Assembly: GCF_019703515.2 (NCBI RefSeq)
Contig: NC_059373.1
Span: 14,464,281 to 14,528,280 of the forward strand
Source of the DNA: Myxocyprinus asiaticus
Taxonomy: Eukaryota > Chordata > Actinopteri > Cypriniformes > Catostomidae
Direction: 5' to 3'
DNA: 64,000 bases
Shown here: positions 1 to 12,400 of the stretch, in pieces
Layout of the letters: each line of letters opens with the position of its first letter
Numbering within the stretch: the stretch's first letter is position 1
The notes under the pieces: generated by a model
Told to the model about the DNA's origin: nothing
The model's input: only the letters and a program-made list of their open reading frames with translations
The model's database searches: none
Position numbers and translations under genes: made by a program

Positions 1-461
1 AATTGGGGTTGTATAAGGGAATTCAATACAGTGCTTGACTTGCCATTGATCTTGCGTATAAGCTACTAAACTGTGACACTGGCATATGTATGCAAGTGTT
101 GATCAATAAACTGTCATTGTGGCATGACTGCTATGTATAAGTGTGAGAGTTGTTGGACTCAATTGAGGTAGTTAATCAGGGTCAGGTTGTGCACATATGT
201 GGTAGCTCACATGGAGAAGAGTTAAGAGGAAGTGTTTGTGAGGTGTGAGTGGGACATGGCAAGTCATCATGAGGGGGTGATGACACTACCACTGAAAGAT
301 CCGTGAAAGATCATCTCACATTTTTGTATCAATCAAAAGGCTGAGATGTTTGCTCAGACAGACATATGTATTTATGACAGATATCCACCTAACAGATATC
401 CGCCCAACATATCATACAAATATCCACCTAAACCCATGTTAACACCCCTTACAAAAAAGTA

Positions 462-790
462 CTGTAGTGGTGCCATGGTACAGTGAAATATATTGCAAAT
501 ATATAATTCATTAAAATAGGTGTTTAACAAGTGCCTCACTTTTGGAGGGCTCTTAAAAGTGTGAAATTGACTTACCATGGTAACTGCCACTGAGATTAGT
601 GGGAATTTTTCTCTAGGTATTGTATCATTGGTTTTTCCATGGTACTTCAAGTTAATTCAAAGAATACTGCAGAGTTACCATGGTACATGTCCAAAATGTT
701 ATTTGAATAATACAATACCATATGAAAAATAAATGGTATTACCATGGTAATAACGGCTTAGAAAAAAAAATCTAATTGTGTTTATTTTGA
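462..790. repeat. ACCATGGTA-palindrome repeat
   Basis: At least five copies of the palindromic core CCATGG, mostly as ACCATGGTA or GCCATGGTA, occur near 473, 576, 637, 677 and 742 within AT-rich DNA. The same motif clusters again at 52627-52765. This looks like an interspersed DNA-transposon remnant with internal palindromes. No gene is visible in 1-461. Confidence 0.5.
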
Positions 791-2196
791 AAAATATCAT
801 GATTGTGATTTGAACGGTGATGATTAACTCACACTTGAATCCTTTTAAAAAGAGCCAACTAAATAATATATATATAATTTTTTTTTTTTTTTTTTTTTTA
901 GTTGGCAATGACATTATAATGAGATATGTCCTCATCCACTCTTCTTTCCACAAAAACCCAGCGTTTGAGATTACTTTAGATTTGGATAGTAACTTTTAGT
1001 GGCCAAGCTTATTTGAAATTACACAAATTAGCAATTACTGACTCTAGAGTGCTGTAAATTTAACACACTCACTCATTAGCCTCACACATGCTTTGAGTGT
1101 GTAATATACTGCAGATAACAACGCTGTGCACATACATAAAGCACAGCGAGCAGCACGTAAACATTATTTAATTAAATTGCAGCCCTTGCAGTTTGATCAT
1201 TGCCCTAATTCATATTGCGATTTCGATTAATCGTTCAGCCCTAATGGTAATGTATAAAAAAATATATATATTTTTACCATTAATTATATTTTTTCATACT
1301 TTATTGCAGTGACAAGCATGAACAACAAAATCAAGAATGTGCATAAGTTTATGTATCAAATCACTATCAAACAAAAGCATTTAATACTACTGAGCATCAA
1401 GTTCACATAATGAGCATCAAGTTCACAAACTACACCAATAACTACAAAAAACTTGGTAATAAAAATAGCCTACATATTACTCAAATTTCATCTCGCCCAC
1501 ATTTCACATGCCTCTTAGTCATGCAGTATATGATGCATTATTAACAATAAAAAATAAAGAGACAATGCAGGATCTGTTGTAACACCATGCCACTGTACGT
1601 GTGATCCGAATACAACTCCCACACTGCATCACACTATTCTACAAGATTGGCTGTGAAAAATCACACTGACAAACACACACATACACCGCACATATGCGCC
1701 TGTTGATAAAGCAGTGACGCAGTGATCAAATGACATACAGCTGTAGGAGGAGGAGAGATCCCACCACCCAAACACTGTCTGTCAGACAGACATGGGCATG
1801 ATCTCAGTGAAAATGAGAGAGCATGCCAGTGCATGGCACTCTCCCTGTTATTGTTGACATACTTCTGACCTATGAAAGTGAGACTGATTTGACGTGGGTC
1901 AGTGGCATCAACAGTCAATCGTTCAAAGAAAGAGCCAAGTGGTTCTAAATCTGTCCTCTCACCTCAAACTCTTTAACACGTCTAAAAATGCAATCTGACC
2001 AAAATCGTCTGAACTTGAAATGAAGTTGCCGTATTAATGAGCACATCAAACCCTTAATTTCATAATTTGGCACAATAATCGTTGAGCAATTGCACAAATT
2101 AGTGAAACAGCAACAACTGCTTTGATTTCACCAAGGTTACTTTGTGTAAAATTAACAACTGAAGGGTTTTAAACTTGGTTTTAATGTGCTTAAATA
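791..2196. other. Intron 3 sequence without recognised gene
   Basis: AT-rich DNA with a T run at 878-899. The stretch around 1201-1245, with ATCGTTCAGCCCTAAT, resembles the terminus of a hAT-like element, but I see no partner. No convincing exon or RNA gene. Confidence 0.4.
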
Positions 2197-2503
2197 AAGG
2201 GATAGTTCATCCAAAAATCTATATTCTATCATTTATTCACCATTATATTGTTCAAAACCTGTATGACTTTTTGTTCTGAACATTTTTCAGCAGAATGTGA
2301 GGCAGACAGCCTCAGGTCACCATTCGTCTTCACTGTATGCAAGAAAGATGCAAAGATAGATGCAATGAAAGTGAATGGAGACTGAGGCTGTCAGTTGCTT
2401 ACATTTTTCTTAACTTCACCTTTTGTGTTCCACAGAAAAAGAAAGTCATATGGGTTAAAAAGAGGGTAGGTAAATGTTGACATTTTGGGTGAACAATGCC
2501 TTT
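2197..2503. mobile_element. MITE, AAAGGGATAGTTC inverted-repeat family (copy 1)
   Basis: Starts AAAGGGATAGTTCATCC and ends GGGTGAACAATGCCTTT, with internal inverted sequence including GTATGACTTTTTG and its partner AAAGTCATATGGG. It is a degenerate member of a family seen again at 5170, 18449, 35755, 41955 and 58539. Confidence 0.7.
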
Positions 2504-2815
2504 AAACTGTTTATGCCACACTACATTAGGTGTCGAGGCCTAACATGAAAGCAGATACTTCTAACATCTCAGAATGCAATTCATAACGCAACTCCTGCAT
2601 GCGTTGCAAACTCAGTGTTGCCACATAGGGCGGTATAGTGGGCAACAACGTAGTGTTCTTTACAGTCAGCTTCCTGTTCTCTACAGTCAAACAGAGCAAG
2701 AGTTGGAAGAGAATCTTGCTAAGCAGGTTAGATCTTATGATTGAAGATTGCAACCTAAATAACATCACAAAACTGGAACGTAACTCTATAGCCTCTTTGG
2801 GTACTGAAGTTTATT

Positions 2816-3777
2816 AAAGGTCATGAAACACTAATCTAAATTGTCTGAGATGTTAACAAATATGTATGTCTTCTATCATGTGCAACACAAAGCAAGCATC
2901 CATTAACTTAAATTTTATAAGGAAAGTGCTAAATTAGATTTTTTGCGCTATTTTCAACTTCTGGGTTTAAAATCAACATCGAGTCAACATCACAGGATCT
3001 GACGCTTTCACACACTATAGCACATCATTGCATCATCAGTGTTTCATAATTATTCATGGGACTGCATGGCCTTATCCAATGAGAAGGCGCTATCTCATGA
3101 CTATTCGTGACACCACGTTCTCGGAAGACGGGCGCTTCAAACTGTCAAGTGCTTCAGTGAATGAGTAATCCCAGGCCACGAGTGTTCAAGACTGCACGGC
3201 TTCTCCACGATGCTGACAGAGATACAGGCTTTCAGTCAATAGCGAAACCTTCTAATTGTTCCAGGAACATGCATTTATTACGTGGGAGTTTCGAGATATG
3301 CGGTGAGGCGGACTGGGGCTCATTTGAGGCACGGTTTACACTGACAGTCTCAAAACACAAACGCCAATCAATCAATCCATCCTAAATGTGTGTTAACTGA
3401 TCTAAGCACTTATATTTGTGAATCAGTGTCTTGGAAGTCTCAAAAGTGATTAAAAATGTAACAAGCCTTGACACATTTTCAATAAAGAGTACAACGGCTT
3501 GGTAATTATTTGCAAATAAAGTTACAGGTATAAAATGACCAGTGTGTTTCCGTGTAATGTATTGTGAGCTTACAAAACACTGAATAATTTGTGCACTTTG
3601 TTATGAGCAATTGAGTGAATCTTTTATGCTGTTAACTGCATTAGTGAAATAAAGCAGTTGTTGTGTTCTCCTTCTCCCCTCCACTCTGCTCCTGACCACG
3701 GCCACTGTCTCTAGCATTTTTTTAAATTGTTGTGAAACCTCAACTGTGCTGAAACAGGGGGTGTCATGACCCTTTAA
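2816..3777. mobile_element. MITE with TTAAAGG-TCATGA ends
   Basis: Left end TTAAAGGTCATGAAAC and right end GTGTCATGACCCTTTAA are imperfect inverted repeats. The roughly 960 bp between carry no supported coding region; the short frames inside look accidental. A related end, GGGTCATGACATTCC, occurs near 23358. Confidence 0.5.
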
Positions 3778-3887
3778 CTGTTACCGCCAAAGTATCACAA
3801 CAACACACTTTAAATATATTGCAATGGCCAAGCATTCACATCTGCATTCTACACAAACTTTTCACAGTTTCGGGAGGTTTGACTTAC

Positions 3888-4557
3888 CCTCACAGCTACT
3901 GTGTCCCTCCTCATATCCAGAGCTGCAGCTGCATTTCCCGATGGGCACTAGCCACTCCCCTTCTGCACTGCAATGCATTCTGGGAGGACTGTCCGTGTCC
4001 ACCTCCGAGTTATTCACACACGTCCCTCTCACCTCCACCAGTGTAGAGAATGCTGCTTCGGCTACTGTATCCGGAAACACGGCTAAATTCTGCACAGTTG
4101 ACAAACATCGCTTGTAGTACACTCTAACGGAAACTAGCGCAACACACGCACCAACATCCTGAAAGGCCAGATGGAATCCCTTGCGGTTGAGGTGTCCGAT
4201 CTCACGGACTTCCGTGTTAAGCTTCATCTTACGTTCACCTAAATCGCCCTGCGTAAAACTTTCGTCTGCCGCAATTGTGTCGATTTTGCTGTAGCGGTCC
4301 TCACGGACCACGCGGCCCAGGTCCCAGTCTGACTCGGCATAGAGGAGGTTGAAGGTCTCTTTGCAGCTGCCGGACACGCCGGGGATGCTGTTGCAGTCAC
4401 GTAGGGTGAACTGCAACTCTATGAAGATGCGCTGGCCGCCCTGTCGCCATATCCAGCCCGTCTGGAGCCAGTTGTTCTGGCTGGGCTCCATTACATTGCA
4501 TACCTGATATGTGCGAATGGGCTTGTATTTCTCATCCACGCCACTGATTTCCTCCCA
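3888..4557 (-). CDS. epha10: epha10-like coding exon 3: ephrin-binding domain and start of Cys-rich region
   Basis: 670-nt exon from the acceptor TTTCTATTTCAG (AG at 4558-4559) to the donor GTAAGT (3887-3882). It encodes residues 49-271 and one extra base. Residues about 30-199 form the Eph ligand-binding jelly roll. Cysteines at 68, 103, 113, 186 and 199 fall where EphA2 has 70, 105, 115, 188 and 201. Signature segments are [36 protein letters not shown] and [18 protein letters not shown]. Residues 228-270 begin the cysteine-rich region with [16 protein letters not shown]. One N-glycosylation sequon (NNS) is at about residue 230. The features [28 protein letters not shown] and SPPRMHC favour EphA10 over EphA3/4/5/7/8. 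The open frame upstream of 4557 is intron read-through, not protein. The next exon should start with two bases completing the split codon. Confidence 0.96.
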
Positions 4558-4696
4558 CTGAAATAGAAAAAAAAAAAGAGAGAGAAAACGTGAGAGTTCC
4601 AGACAACAAAGAAACCAAGGACAAATGCTAATTTGATTATGAAACAAGGACTAATTTTCTATGGGAAATGCAATGACAAATATCAAATACAAATAA

Positions 4697-6187
4697 CAGG
4701 GCTGGGAAATAGGATGATGTAATTGGATATCAATGATATCTCACAAGTAATTTTGCTCATCTACCCGCAACAGGAGGGTGAACTGTAAGATGTCTCAGAG
4801 TGAAACATGACAATAAATGGTGTTAGACACAAAGACATGCCCTTGAAGAAACAAACTATAATAATTTTAAGAACAGACAAAAGAAAAGCCGTCAAAGCGT
4901 GTGACCGATTCACTGTTTGTTCAGAGGCATGCAGCGAAACCTGTCTCGTTATCACTCTTTTTTCTCCGCATTAGTCTGAAAACTATTTGCAAGAATAATG
5001 TCATCTAAGACTATGCTGCAAATGATCGCTGTTCATCTCAATAAGTGCTGTGGGTTTAGTTTGCTTTATTTCCATGGAGCAGTTCACGGTTAACATGCAT
5101 TGTGAATGCAACTGTGCAGGTTCAGGAATATATATCTTTGTATTTAAGAAACAAAGCTGAAAGTGATCAAAAGGGATAGTTAACACAAAAATGAAATTCT
5201 GATTATTTACTCACCCTCGTGATATCCCAGGTGTGTATGACTTTCTTTCTTCACCAAAACACATTTTAATAAAAAATTTCTTAGCTCAGTAGGTCTTTAA
5301 AATGCAAGTCAGTGGCAATTTCTCTTTTGAAGGTCCAAATATCACAGAAAGTCAGCATAAACATCATCGATACGACTCCAGCTTTTAAATTAATGTCTTA
5401 AAGAGATACGACTGCGAAATTTGGTGCGAAAAAAATAAATATTTAAGTAATTTTGTATTATAATCCAATGCTTCAGGAGAGGGTGGAGTCCAAGCGGTCT
5501 CTCGTGTGGATACAGAGGTAATCTCACATTCTCCACTCAGTTTAGACATCCAGGATAAGTACACAAATGCACCATTGTGAGTAAGGAAACAGATAATAAC
5601 AGATCAAAACCCAAATCAACCAAGCTACTGGACAGCATTCCTCCTCATTTGTAAACAACGCTGCTCTTCCGGCTGTGATCAGTTCTCGCGTATTTCAAAT
5701 GCCAATGTGATTACTTCACATGCGTGTACCACTTCCGACCAGAAGCATGATTTATATCAAAAAAAAAAAAGTAATTAAATACTTGCACCAAAAGCAATCG
5801 TGTCAATTTAGAAGACATTGATTTAACAACTGGTGTCGTTTGGATGATGTTTATGCCGACTGTCTGTGATTTTTGGAGCTTCAAAAGAGAAATCTCCATT
5901 TCACTTGCATTTAAGGACCTACTGAGCAAAGAAATTCCTCTATTTTTCTTCAAATGAGTTCTGGTGAAGAAAGAAAGTCATACACACCTGGGATATCATG
6001 AGGGTGAGTCAATAATTAGAGAATTTTCATTTTTGGGTGAACTATCCCTTTAAGTCACAAAATAATATAAGACACGTTCACCTTGAACCTAAAATTGAGT
6101 TATATTTTATTTTGACAATATAATCAGATATTGTGATATATTTAAGGTGATTATTGATCAAATATTTTTTACATATCACCCAGCCCT
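4697..6187. mobile_element. hAT-like non-autonomous element with nested MITE
   Basis: Left terminus AGGGCTGGGAAATA and right terminus TATCACCCAGCCCT are inverted, the common GGGCTGGG hAT-type end of fish genomes. It lies in intron 2 just upstream of exon 3. A separate MITE occupies 5170-6051, so the host element is older. A clean 8-bp target duplication is not visible in the AATAACAA-rich flank. Confidence 0.55.
5170..6051. mobile_element. Long AAAGGGATAGTT MITE (nested)
   Basis: Begins AAAGGGATAGTTAACAC and ends GTGAACTATCCCTTT. The inverted arms extend well inside: TCACCCTCGTGATATCCCAG near 5212 pairs with CTGGGATATCATGAGGGTGA near 5990. At about 880 bp it is longer than the 2197 copy and has no transposase. 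Confidence 0.75.
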
Positions 6188-6373
6188 AACAAATAATAAC
6201 AAATAGTAACTTGTCTGCCATCCAATACTAATGAATTGTCAAATGTTTCCTTTCAATGACATAATATATCTTAAGAGACACTTTATGGATATGAATTTGC
6301 CTAAAAAAAAATTTAAAAAAAATATTGTTACAGGTAAACAACAATGTATTTGCCTATAGGGAAGTTCAAAACA

Positions 6374-6770
6374 TCTCTGTTACGTACGTAACCTCGGTTC
6401 CTTGAGACGAAGGGTACGAGACATTGCGTAGCAATGCATATGGGGAATACCTTATACAAACTAGTTGAACCCTCTCTACAATAATGCCAATATTCTAATA
6501 TTGGCTATGGTGTTTGAGCCACGCCTGTTTTGGCGCGAATTGTCCGTTATAAAAACAGGTGCACAAACACCATTTCCTCAGAATTTCTGACTGAGAACAA
6601 GGAGTGCGTCGCACATACCTCAAGAACTCAGAGTCTTGTAGTGCAGCTAGCGTTTGCAATGTCTCGTTCCCTTCGTCTCAGGGAACCGAGGTTACGTACG
6701 TAACCGAGATGTTCCCTTACGACTCAGTACACTCGACAATGCGTAGCAATGCATATGGGGAACAGAATCC
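6374..6770 (-). repeat. DIRS copy 1 right terminal repeat and internal complementary region
   Basis: The stretch GTTACGTACGTAACCTCGG at 6381-6399 and the following GAGACGAAGGG recur in reverse complement around 6661-6705 (CCTTCGTCTCAGGGAACCG, then GTTACGTACGTAACC). The segment 6706-6765, ending AATGCATATGGGGAAC, would be complementary to the lost left end and also matches 6429-6456. This is the expected DIRS layout, in which an internal region templates both ends. A TATAAAAA box lies at 6548-6555. Confidence 0.7.
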
Positions 6771-7089
6771 CATCACACCACACTACATGACATAACTTCC
6801 CAGAGAGGAACTGACATGAGTATGCCGCAGTGACTGATCCTTGTGTTGGCCAGGAGGGGAGCACTCATAACAATATATGAATTATGGTCATATAGTATGA
6901 ATTAACTCCTTATGAACCCAGTTAGGAAGGGAGTTTATTTATAATGAAAGTGCTTGTGACTTTATGGTAAATTATAACGGCCTGCATGCAGGCAGTTGTG
7001 TAAAGGATGGGGAGCCCGTACTTAAAGGGAGGAACATATGTATATATATTTGGTCAATGAATAGCAAGTGCTCTAAACAGAGAGGAATT

Positions 7090-8060
7090 GTGAAGAGATG
7101 TTACATCTAGGTTGTAAAACCTTGCGAATGTGTTTTGAGAGGACCATCTTGCTGCAAAACATATGTCTTGTAAGGACACACGATTTGTCCATGCCCATGT
7201 GGAGGCCATGCCTCTAGTTGAGTGTGCTTTAACACCAACTGGTCAAGTCTTACACTGCGACTCATAAGCCAGAGCAATTGCATCGACAATCCAGTGAGAG
7301 AGCCTTTGCTTGGAGATGGACATTCCTTTTGTGCATCCTCCATAGCATATAAAGAGCTGATCAGACAATCTGAACTGGCACGTACGCTCAACGTATGCAT
7401 GTAGTGCCTGCACAGACTGATAGTGCATGCAGGTCACCTACCCATTTTACTGAGGCCAGAGCCAGCAGTAGTGCTGTCTTGACGGGGAGCATGTGCAAAT
7501 TAACAGTCCAAAGGCTTGAAGGAGGGCCCTGCGAGAGCTTTTAGGACTAAAATTAAGTCCCAAGTTGGGACTGTAGCCAGCTGAGATGGGTTTAATCGTC
7601 TTGCTCCCTTAAGGAACTTTATGATTAAATCATGCTTGCCAATAGAGGCGCCGGCTTCATGTGCATGATACAAAGAAATAGTTGCCACATACACTGAGCA
7701 TGGATGGGGTGAGTCCTGCATCTGATCACTCTTGAAGAAATATTAGAATTTCATATATGGGGGAGTTTACTGGGTCTTTCCCATGTAAGAGACACCAGTC
7801 AGTTAACACCTTCCATTTTAGCGCATAGAGGCGTCTCGTGGACGGTGCTCTGGCCTGTAAAATGGTGTTCATGACTGAACGCATCAGTTCTGGCATGTCT
7901 AGTGCACCCCGTTCAGGGGCCACACATGCAGGTTCCACAGCTGGGGCTGTGGATGCCAGATTGTGCCTTGCACTTGAGAGGAGATCCCTCCTCAGCGATA
8001 TTTCCCATGGGGAACTGTATAGCATATCTATCATATCCGGAAACCATGGCTGGCTGGGCC
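7090..8060 (-). pseudogene. DIRS copy 1 tyrosine recombinase, broken
   Basis: Fragments in successive frames give the whole enzyme. The N-terminal core-binding part is at 8060-7726 (QARAPSTRRLYALKW) and continues at 7721-7500 (GKHDLIIKFLKGARRLNP). The catalytic part is at 7499-7090, with LSHWIVDAIALAY, AHSTRGMASTWAW (His at 7224-7222, Arg at 7215-7213) and RFYNLD (catalytic Tyr at 7116-7114). The first catalytic Arg of the R-H-R-Y set, expected in the KRVGDL motif, is Trp (TGG at 7444-7442). Frame changes are near 7721 and 7240. The family integrates circular DNA intermediates by recombination. This copy cannot be active as read. Confidence 0.82.
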
Positions 8061-8121
8061 AATTCGGCACAACTAACAGAACTGTTTCAGTGTCCTCTCG
8101 GATTTTGCATATGACAGAGTG

Positions 8122-8276
8122 CAGGGCCGTAGCTAGTGGGGTGAAAGGTGGTAACGATTCAATGGGCCCAAAGGTCCAGGGGGCCCCACAACAAATTCTA
8201 AACTGTATGTTTTAATAGGATAGGGGCCCAGAGCAATAAACAGTAAGGGGGCCCAGATTACCTTGCTACATCCCTG
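8122..8276 (+). mobile_element. 155-bp hAT MITE inserted in DIRS copy 1
   Basis: Ends CAGGGCCGTAGC and GCTACATCCCTG are imperfect inverted repeats, flanked by a perfect 8-bp duplication ACAGAGTG at 8114-8121 and 8277-8284. The 8-bp duplication is the hAT hallmark. It breaks the RNase H-recombinase spacer of the DIRS element. A second copy of the same length is at 37420-37574 in opposite orientation. Confidence 0.9.
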
Positions 8277-8284
8277 ACAGAGTG

Positions 8285-8966
8285 AATCAGGCATACCGGG
8301 GGAAATGCATATTTGCGTTTTGCAGGCCATTTGTGTGCCATTGCATCTGCTCCCAGTGGGGCTTGGGACTTCGAGTTCTAGAGGGGACAGTGGGCATTCT
8401 CGACTGAGGCAAATAGACTGATTTCTGCTTTGCCGAATATTTCCCAAATCCTCAATACAGTTTGAGGATGAAGTCTCCATTTGCCCGGAATCACCACTTG
8501 GCGTGACAGTAGGTCCTGGGATATATGTCGCTCTCAGGAAAAGGAGATGATGCTCACTCCATAGGAGCTGGTGACACGTCAGTCTCAACAGTGGCGGTGA
8601 ATGAATTCCGCCTTGGCGGTTTATATATGCCACAACTGTCGTGTTGTCTGAGTGAGCCAGGACATGACAGCTCGCTATTTCTGACAGAAAATCCTTTAAG
8701 GCTAGAAATACAGCCGATAGCTCAAGGCAGTTGATGTGCAACGCTTTCTTCGCCTCTGTCCAGGTGCCGAAAGTCGGGCGTCAATCGTACACCACCCCCC
8801 AAATTGTGTTGGAACCATCCGTGGTCACCACTTTCCACCTGACAACTTGCCCCAGCGCAACACCTCGCTGGTCAAACACAAGAGCTGTCCATGGTGCTAA
8901 AGCAGCTGTATAGTGGCGGGATATAGTGATGCGCATGCACCCTTGGCACCAAGCATGTTGTGGCAC
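8285..8966 (-). pseudogene. DIRS copy 1 RNase H region, broken
   Basis: Read leftwards, 8966-8780 gives GVALGQVVRWKVVTTDGSN, the segment linking reverse transcriptase to RNase H. 8741-8550 then gives HINCLELSAVFLALKDFL and AHSDNTTVVAYINRQGG, the RNase H core with its DNT motif. Frames are joined only across shifts, and downstream the match to the family fades before the hAT MITE. The reverse transcriptase palm is not present upstream of it. Confidence 0.78.
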
Positions 8967-9039
8967 ACATGCTGTGGTATCTGACTAACTGGGGCCCAGG
9001 TCAGGAAGCAGACAAACTGGTTAATCCAAACATCTGCTA

Positions 9040-10813
9040 GCTGCCCTGAGATGTCACACAGGTCACATAAACTACAATACATAGAGACTGTATCACCTAG
9101 ATATCTCATAGAGCCTGTGTCTGTTCCCAGAACTACCAAACACAAAACTCACTAAATCATTAAGAAAAAAATCTGATTAAGGTCAAACAAAACTAAAAAA
9201 ATGTAAGATAAACATCATATGAAGGTAGGGCTACTAAACATTAGATCTCTATCTACCAAAGCACTAATTGTAAATGAAATTATTACAGATCATAATTTGG
9301 ATGCGTTTTGTTTGACCGAATCCTGGCTTAAACCGGATGAATATATTAGTTTAAATGAATCTACACCCCCAGGTTAATGTTATAAACATGAGCCTCGTCT
9401 GAGGGGTCGAGGAGGTGGTGTTGCTACAATTTACAGTGAAGTTTTAGGTGTTACTCAGAGGACAGGATATAAGTCTAAGTCTTTTGAACTAATAATGCTT
9501 AATGTGACACCGTTAAATTTCGTATTTTTAAATTCTATTAACTATGTACAAAGCTTTGAATAGTCTAGCTCCGCAGTAATTAAGTGACCTTCTACCATGC
9601 TATATTCCATCATGTTCATTACAATCGCAAAATTCGGGCCTGTTAATAGTTCCTAGAATATCAAAATCCACAAAAGGAGATAGGATGCATATGAAAGGAT
9701 CTAACACTGTTCGGGATGCAGACACACTCACTGAGCTTAAGTCTAGGCTAAAGACTCATCTATTTAGCCAGGCATACACCTAATTTATCCTTCAACTCAC
9801 AATTAGGCTGCTTTAGTTAGGTCTGCTGGAACCAGAAACCAGAAACATTGATCATGATCTATAACTCTGCAATAAATTGAATGGTATCTATGCTAATATT
9901 ATTCTATTTGTATCCCTGTCTCAACCTCAGGACTCCTATCCTGAGGTCACCAGAACCGGCTGGATCCAGCTCCATTCCTGCTTCATGTTGGACTCTACTG
10001 CTACATGTCTCTGAGTGATGACGACTAAATGCAGCTGGTGCCAGCCAAACATCACTTCAGTCTATTACGGTGGATTTCAGAGGATGAACTGATGACAACA
10101 CCAACCATAATACATGGGATACATCATATGCCATTGCCTGAACCTTGGATTTAGGATAGACCTCACCGAAATTACCGGCTGGTTGAACCTAACTGATCTC
10201 TGCCTGCATCACCTTGGTCTAATAATGGACTACACTCTTGTAATGGAATACATAGACTGCCAATTACTTGCCAACAAAACCCTTCATCAGCCAACTAACA
10301 AAAGGACAATTCATCTATATGAACTTCTGCAGTTAATCCAGGATGAACTTTAAAGACATTAGTCATTAATCTTACAGTTCTTACAAAATCTTTGTTTAAA
10401 CACTGACCCGTAACACTTACTTGGCTTAATAATTTTAAACCATAACTTGCACTATACACAATTAAGTAATATTGGTATTATATTCATGATGTTAGCCAGA
10501 GGGGAACTGGCCCCCACAATGTGTCTGGTTTCTCCCAAGGTTATTTTTCTCCATTAACCAACATCTCATGGAGTTTTGTGTTCCTAGCCAAAGTCACCTT
10601 TGGCTTGCTCACTGGGTTTCTAAATACAATTATTATTTAATAATTTATTTTTAAACACAATTCACAATTGTATTTTATCAAACTACACAATGATGACTAA
10701 GACATTATAGATATTACAGTTTCGTTTTCTGTTAATGCATGATTTTCTGTAAAGCTGCTTTGAAATGATGTGAATTGTGAAAGGTGCTATACAAATAAAA
10801 ATATGACTTGACA
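9040..10813 (+). mobile_element. Internally deleted LINE (I/Nimb- or L2-like) inserted in DIRS copy 1
   Basis: A plus-strand non-LTR element. 9230-9440 encodes the start of an apurinic-type endonuclease: SLSTKALIVNEIITDHNLDA, then LTESWLKP, then a GRGGGVA motif. At about 9530 this joins directly to the end of the reverse-transcriptase ORF (NSLAPQ, then TELKSRLKTHLFSQAY, ending near 9780), so most of the polymerase is deleted. The 3' UTR runs to a tail reading GTAAAGCTGCTTTGAAATGA, then a CTATACAAATAAA signal and GACTTGAC at 10813. The clade is uncertain. The left edge is approximate. Tail copies recur at 55395 and 61036. Confidence 0.75.
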
Positions 10814-10815
10814 CG

Positions 10816-12400
10816 GCGCTGTGTAAGAGACCTAAAAGGAATGACGGCGGATGCTGCCGCCATAAAACCCAATGCTTTCTGAAACTGTTCTCCCCAGTTT
10901 GAACTGAGACAGACACAGTAGAATGGCCTGAATTCTGAGTGTGTGTGCTTTGAAGAGGAAAAGGGCTCTTTTTTTGAGAATGTGTGAGCATCTCATGCAT
11001 TTGCAACGAGTGCTGTATTCTTTTTTGCACTTATTGCATTTTTTATTGCATTTATTTGAGTGCAAGACACAGAAACAACATTTTGAACAATATTGTGAAC
11101 AACAATATTCCTTTCCCGACAACCAGTAGTGGGAATAGAGCATTTTTTGGAGCAGACCCGGAAGGAACTGAGGGCTCTGCTTTCCACTTCGAAGGGTTGT
11201 GCCCATCAGGAGCACTTTTGTTGCATGTGCTGATATGCAGGTGCCGGTGAGGCAGCAGGTATGGGGCTTTTAGTCTGGCGCTGGCTCGAAAAAGGGCAAG
11301 GATGAACCGTCTGTGATATACTCAGTTTGGGCATAAAATGTCTCATAGCCTGCGACTGCTGCTGAATCATGACGTAACATTCAACAAATTTATTATAAGA
11401 GCCGCCAAAGAGGCCGGCTGGAGCATCCAAAAGAGTAGCTTTTTCCTTATCACTCATTTCTGTGAGGGTCAGCCATATATCTCAATCCAGAACTGCCAGG
11501 TTGCCCATGGACATGCCGATGGCCTGCGCAGTGACATTCGTGGTATGCAGCGCAAAGTCTGTAGCGGTGCGGAGCTCTTTGAATGTCTCTGGATCGAAGC
11601 CGTGCTCGTCCATTTGCCTGAGGAGCTTGGCTTGAAATACCTGGAGCACCGCCATTGTGTGGAGTGCTGATCCAGCTTGTCCTGCCTCTGAGTAAGCTTT
11701 TCCCGCCAGTGCGGACGTTTGTCGACACGGTTTGGAAGGATGTACAGGACATCATTTCCATGCCCTGTTACTTGCTGGGCAGAGGTGTGACGCTATTGCC
11801 TCCTCCACAGGGGGTAATTGGGCATAACCGTTTCCTTCACCATGATCCTCATTAAAGTGGATGGTGTCACTGCGCGAGCGCGCCGACAAGGGCATGTGAC
11901 AGGATTTAGACAGTTCATTATAAACTTCAGGGAAGAATGGGGTAAATATGCGGGACGATGCCCTTTGATGGCGTCCGGACTGCAGGAATCATGCATCGAG
12001 GCAAGACTGTTCAGGTTCCTCTGGGGGACACCACTTAAGGTGAAGCTCTTCGACCGCCCTTGTAAGGCCCTTGTAATCTCCCTGTCAGTGGCGCGTGCAC
12101 ATTCCTCTCCCTCGCTGGGGGGAGGGGCGGCAGCATCATCCACTTGAGCGCTCGCCTGATGCAGCGAGAGACATGACTTCGTCATTATTATCCCCAGCGT
12201 CAGAACCGCTGCATGAGATGAGGCCACCCGCTCTTTCAGAAGGTCGGAGCTCGTCTCGCACATAGCGTATCGGAAAACATGCGCTTCAGAGAGATTGAGG
12301 GGCTCGCGGGGCATGTGCTGCCACGAGGACCACCTCAAAGTCATCCTGCTATTGATCACGTGGCCAAAAACAACCATGAGCATATGTATGGCTGCAATAG
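10816..12400 (-). pseudogene. DIRS copy 1 gag-like ORF1, broken
   Basis: Leftward translation across several frames shows the DIRS gag pattern: LPPVEEAIASHLCP near 11815-11770, SALAGKAYSEAGQAGSALH near 11700-11640, MAVLQVFQAKLLRQMDEHG near 11650-11600 and DKEKATLLDAPAGLFGG near 11455-11405, followed by QQQSQAMRHFMP. The same blocks appear in copy 2 at 28812-29237. Frameshifts and stops interrupt it. 10816-11200 holds a poorly conserved C-terminal stretch. Gag presumably packages the RNA; this copy is dead. Confidence 0.75.

Noticed and set aside
1..3887. Search for Eph exon 4 (cysteine-rich, about 156 nt)
   Set aside because: No minus-strand segment with the expected spaced cysteines and splice sites was found; exon 4 is assumed to lie outside the window.
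4558..4647. In-frame N-terminal extension of the Eph exon 3 reading frame starting at a Met near 4647
   Set aside because: It contains the polypyrimidine tract and acceptor of intron 2 and replaces the conserved N-terminus that exons 1 and 2 supply.
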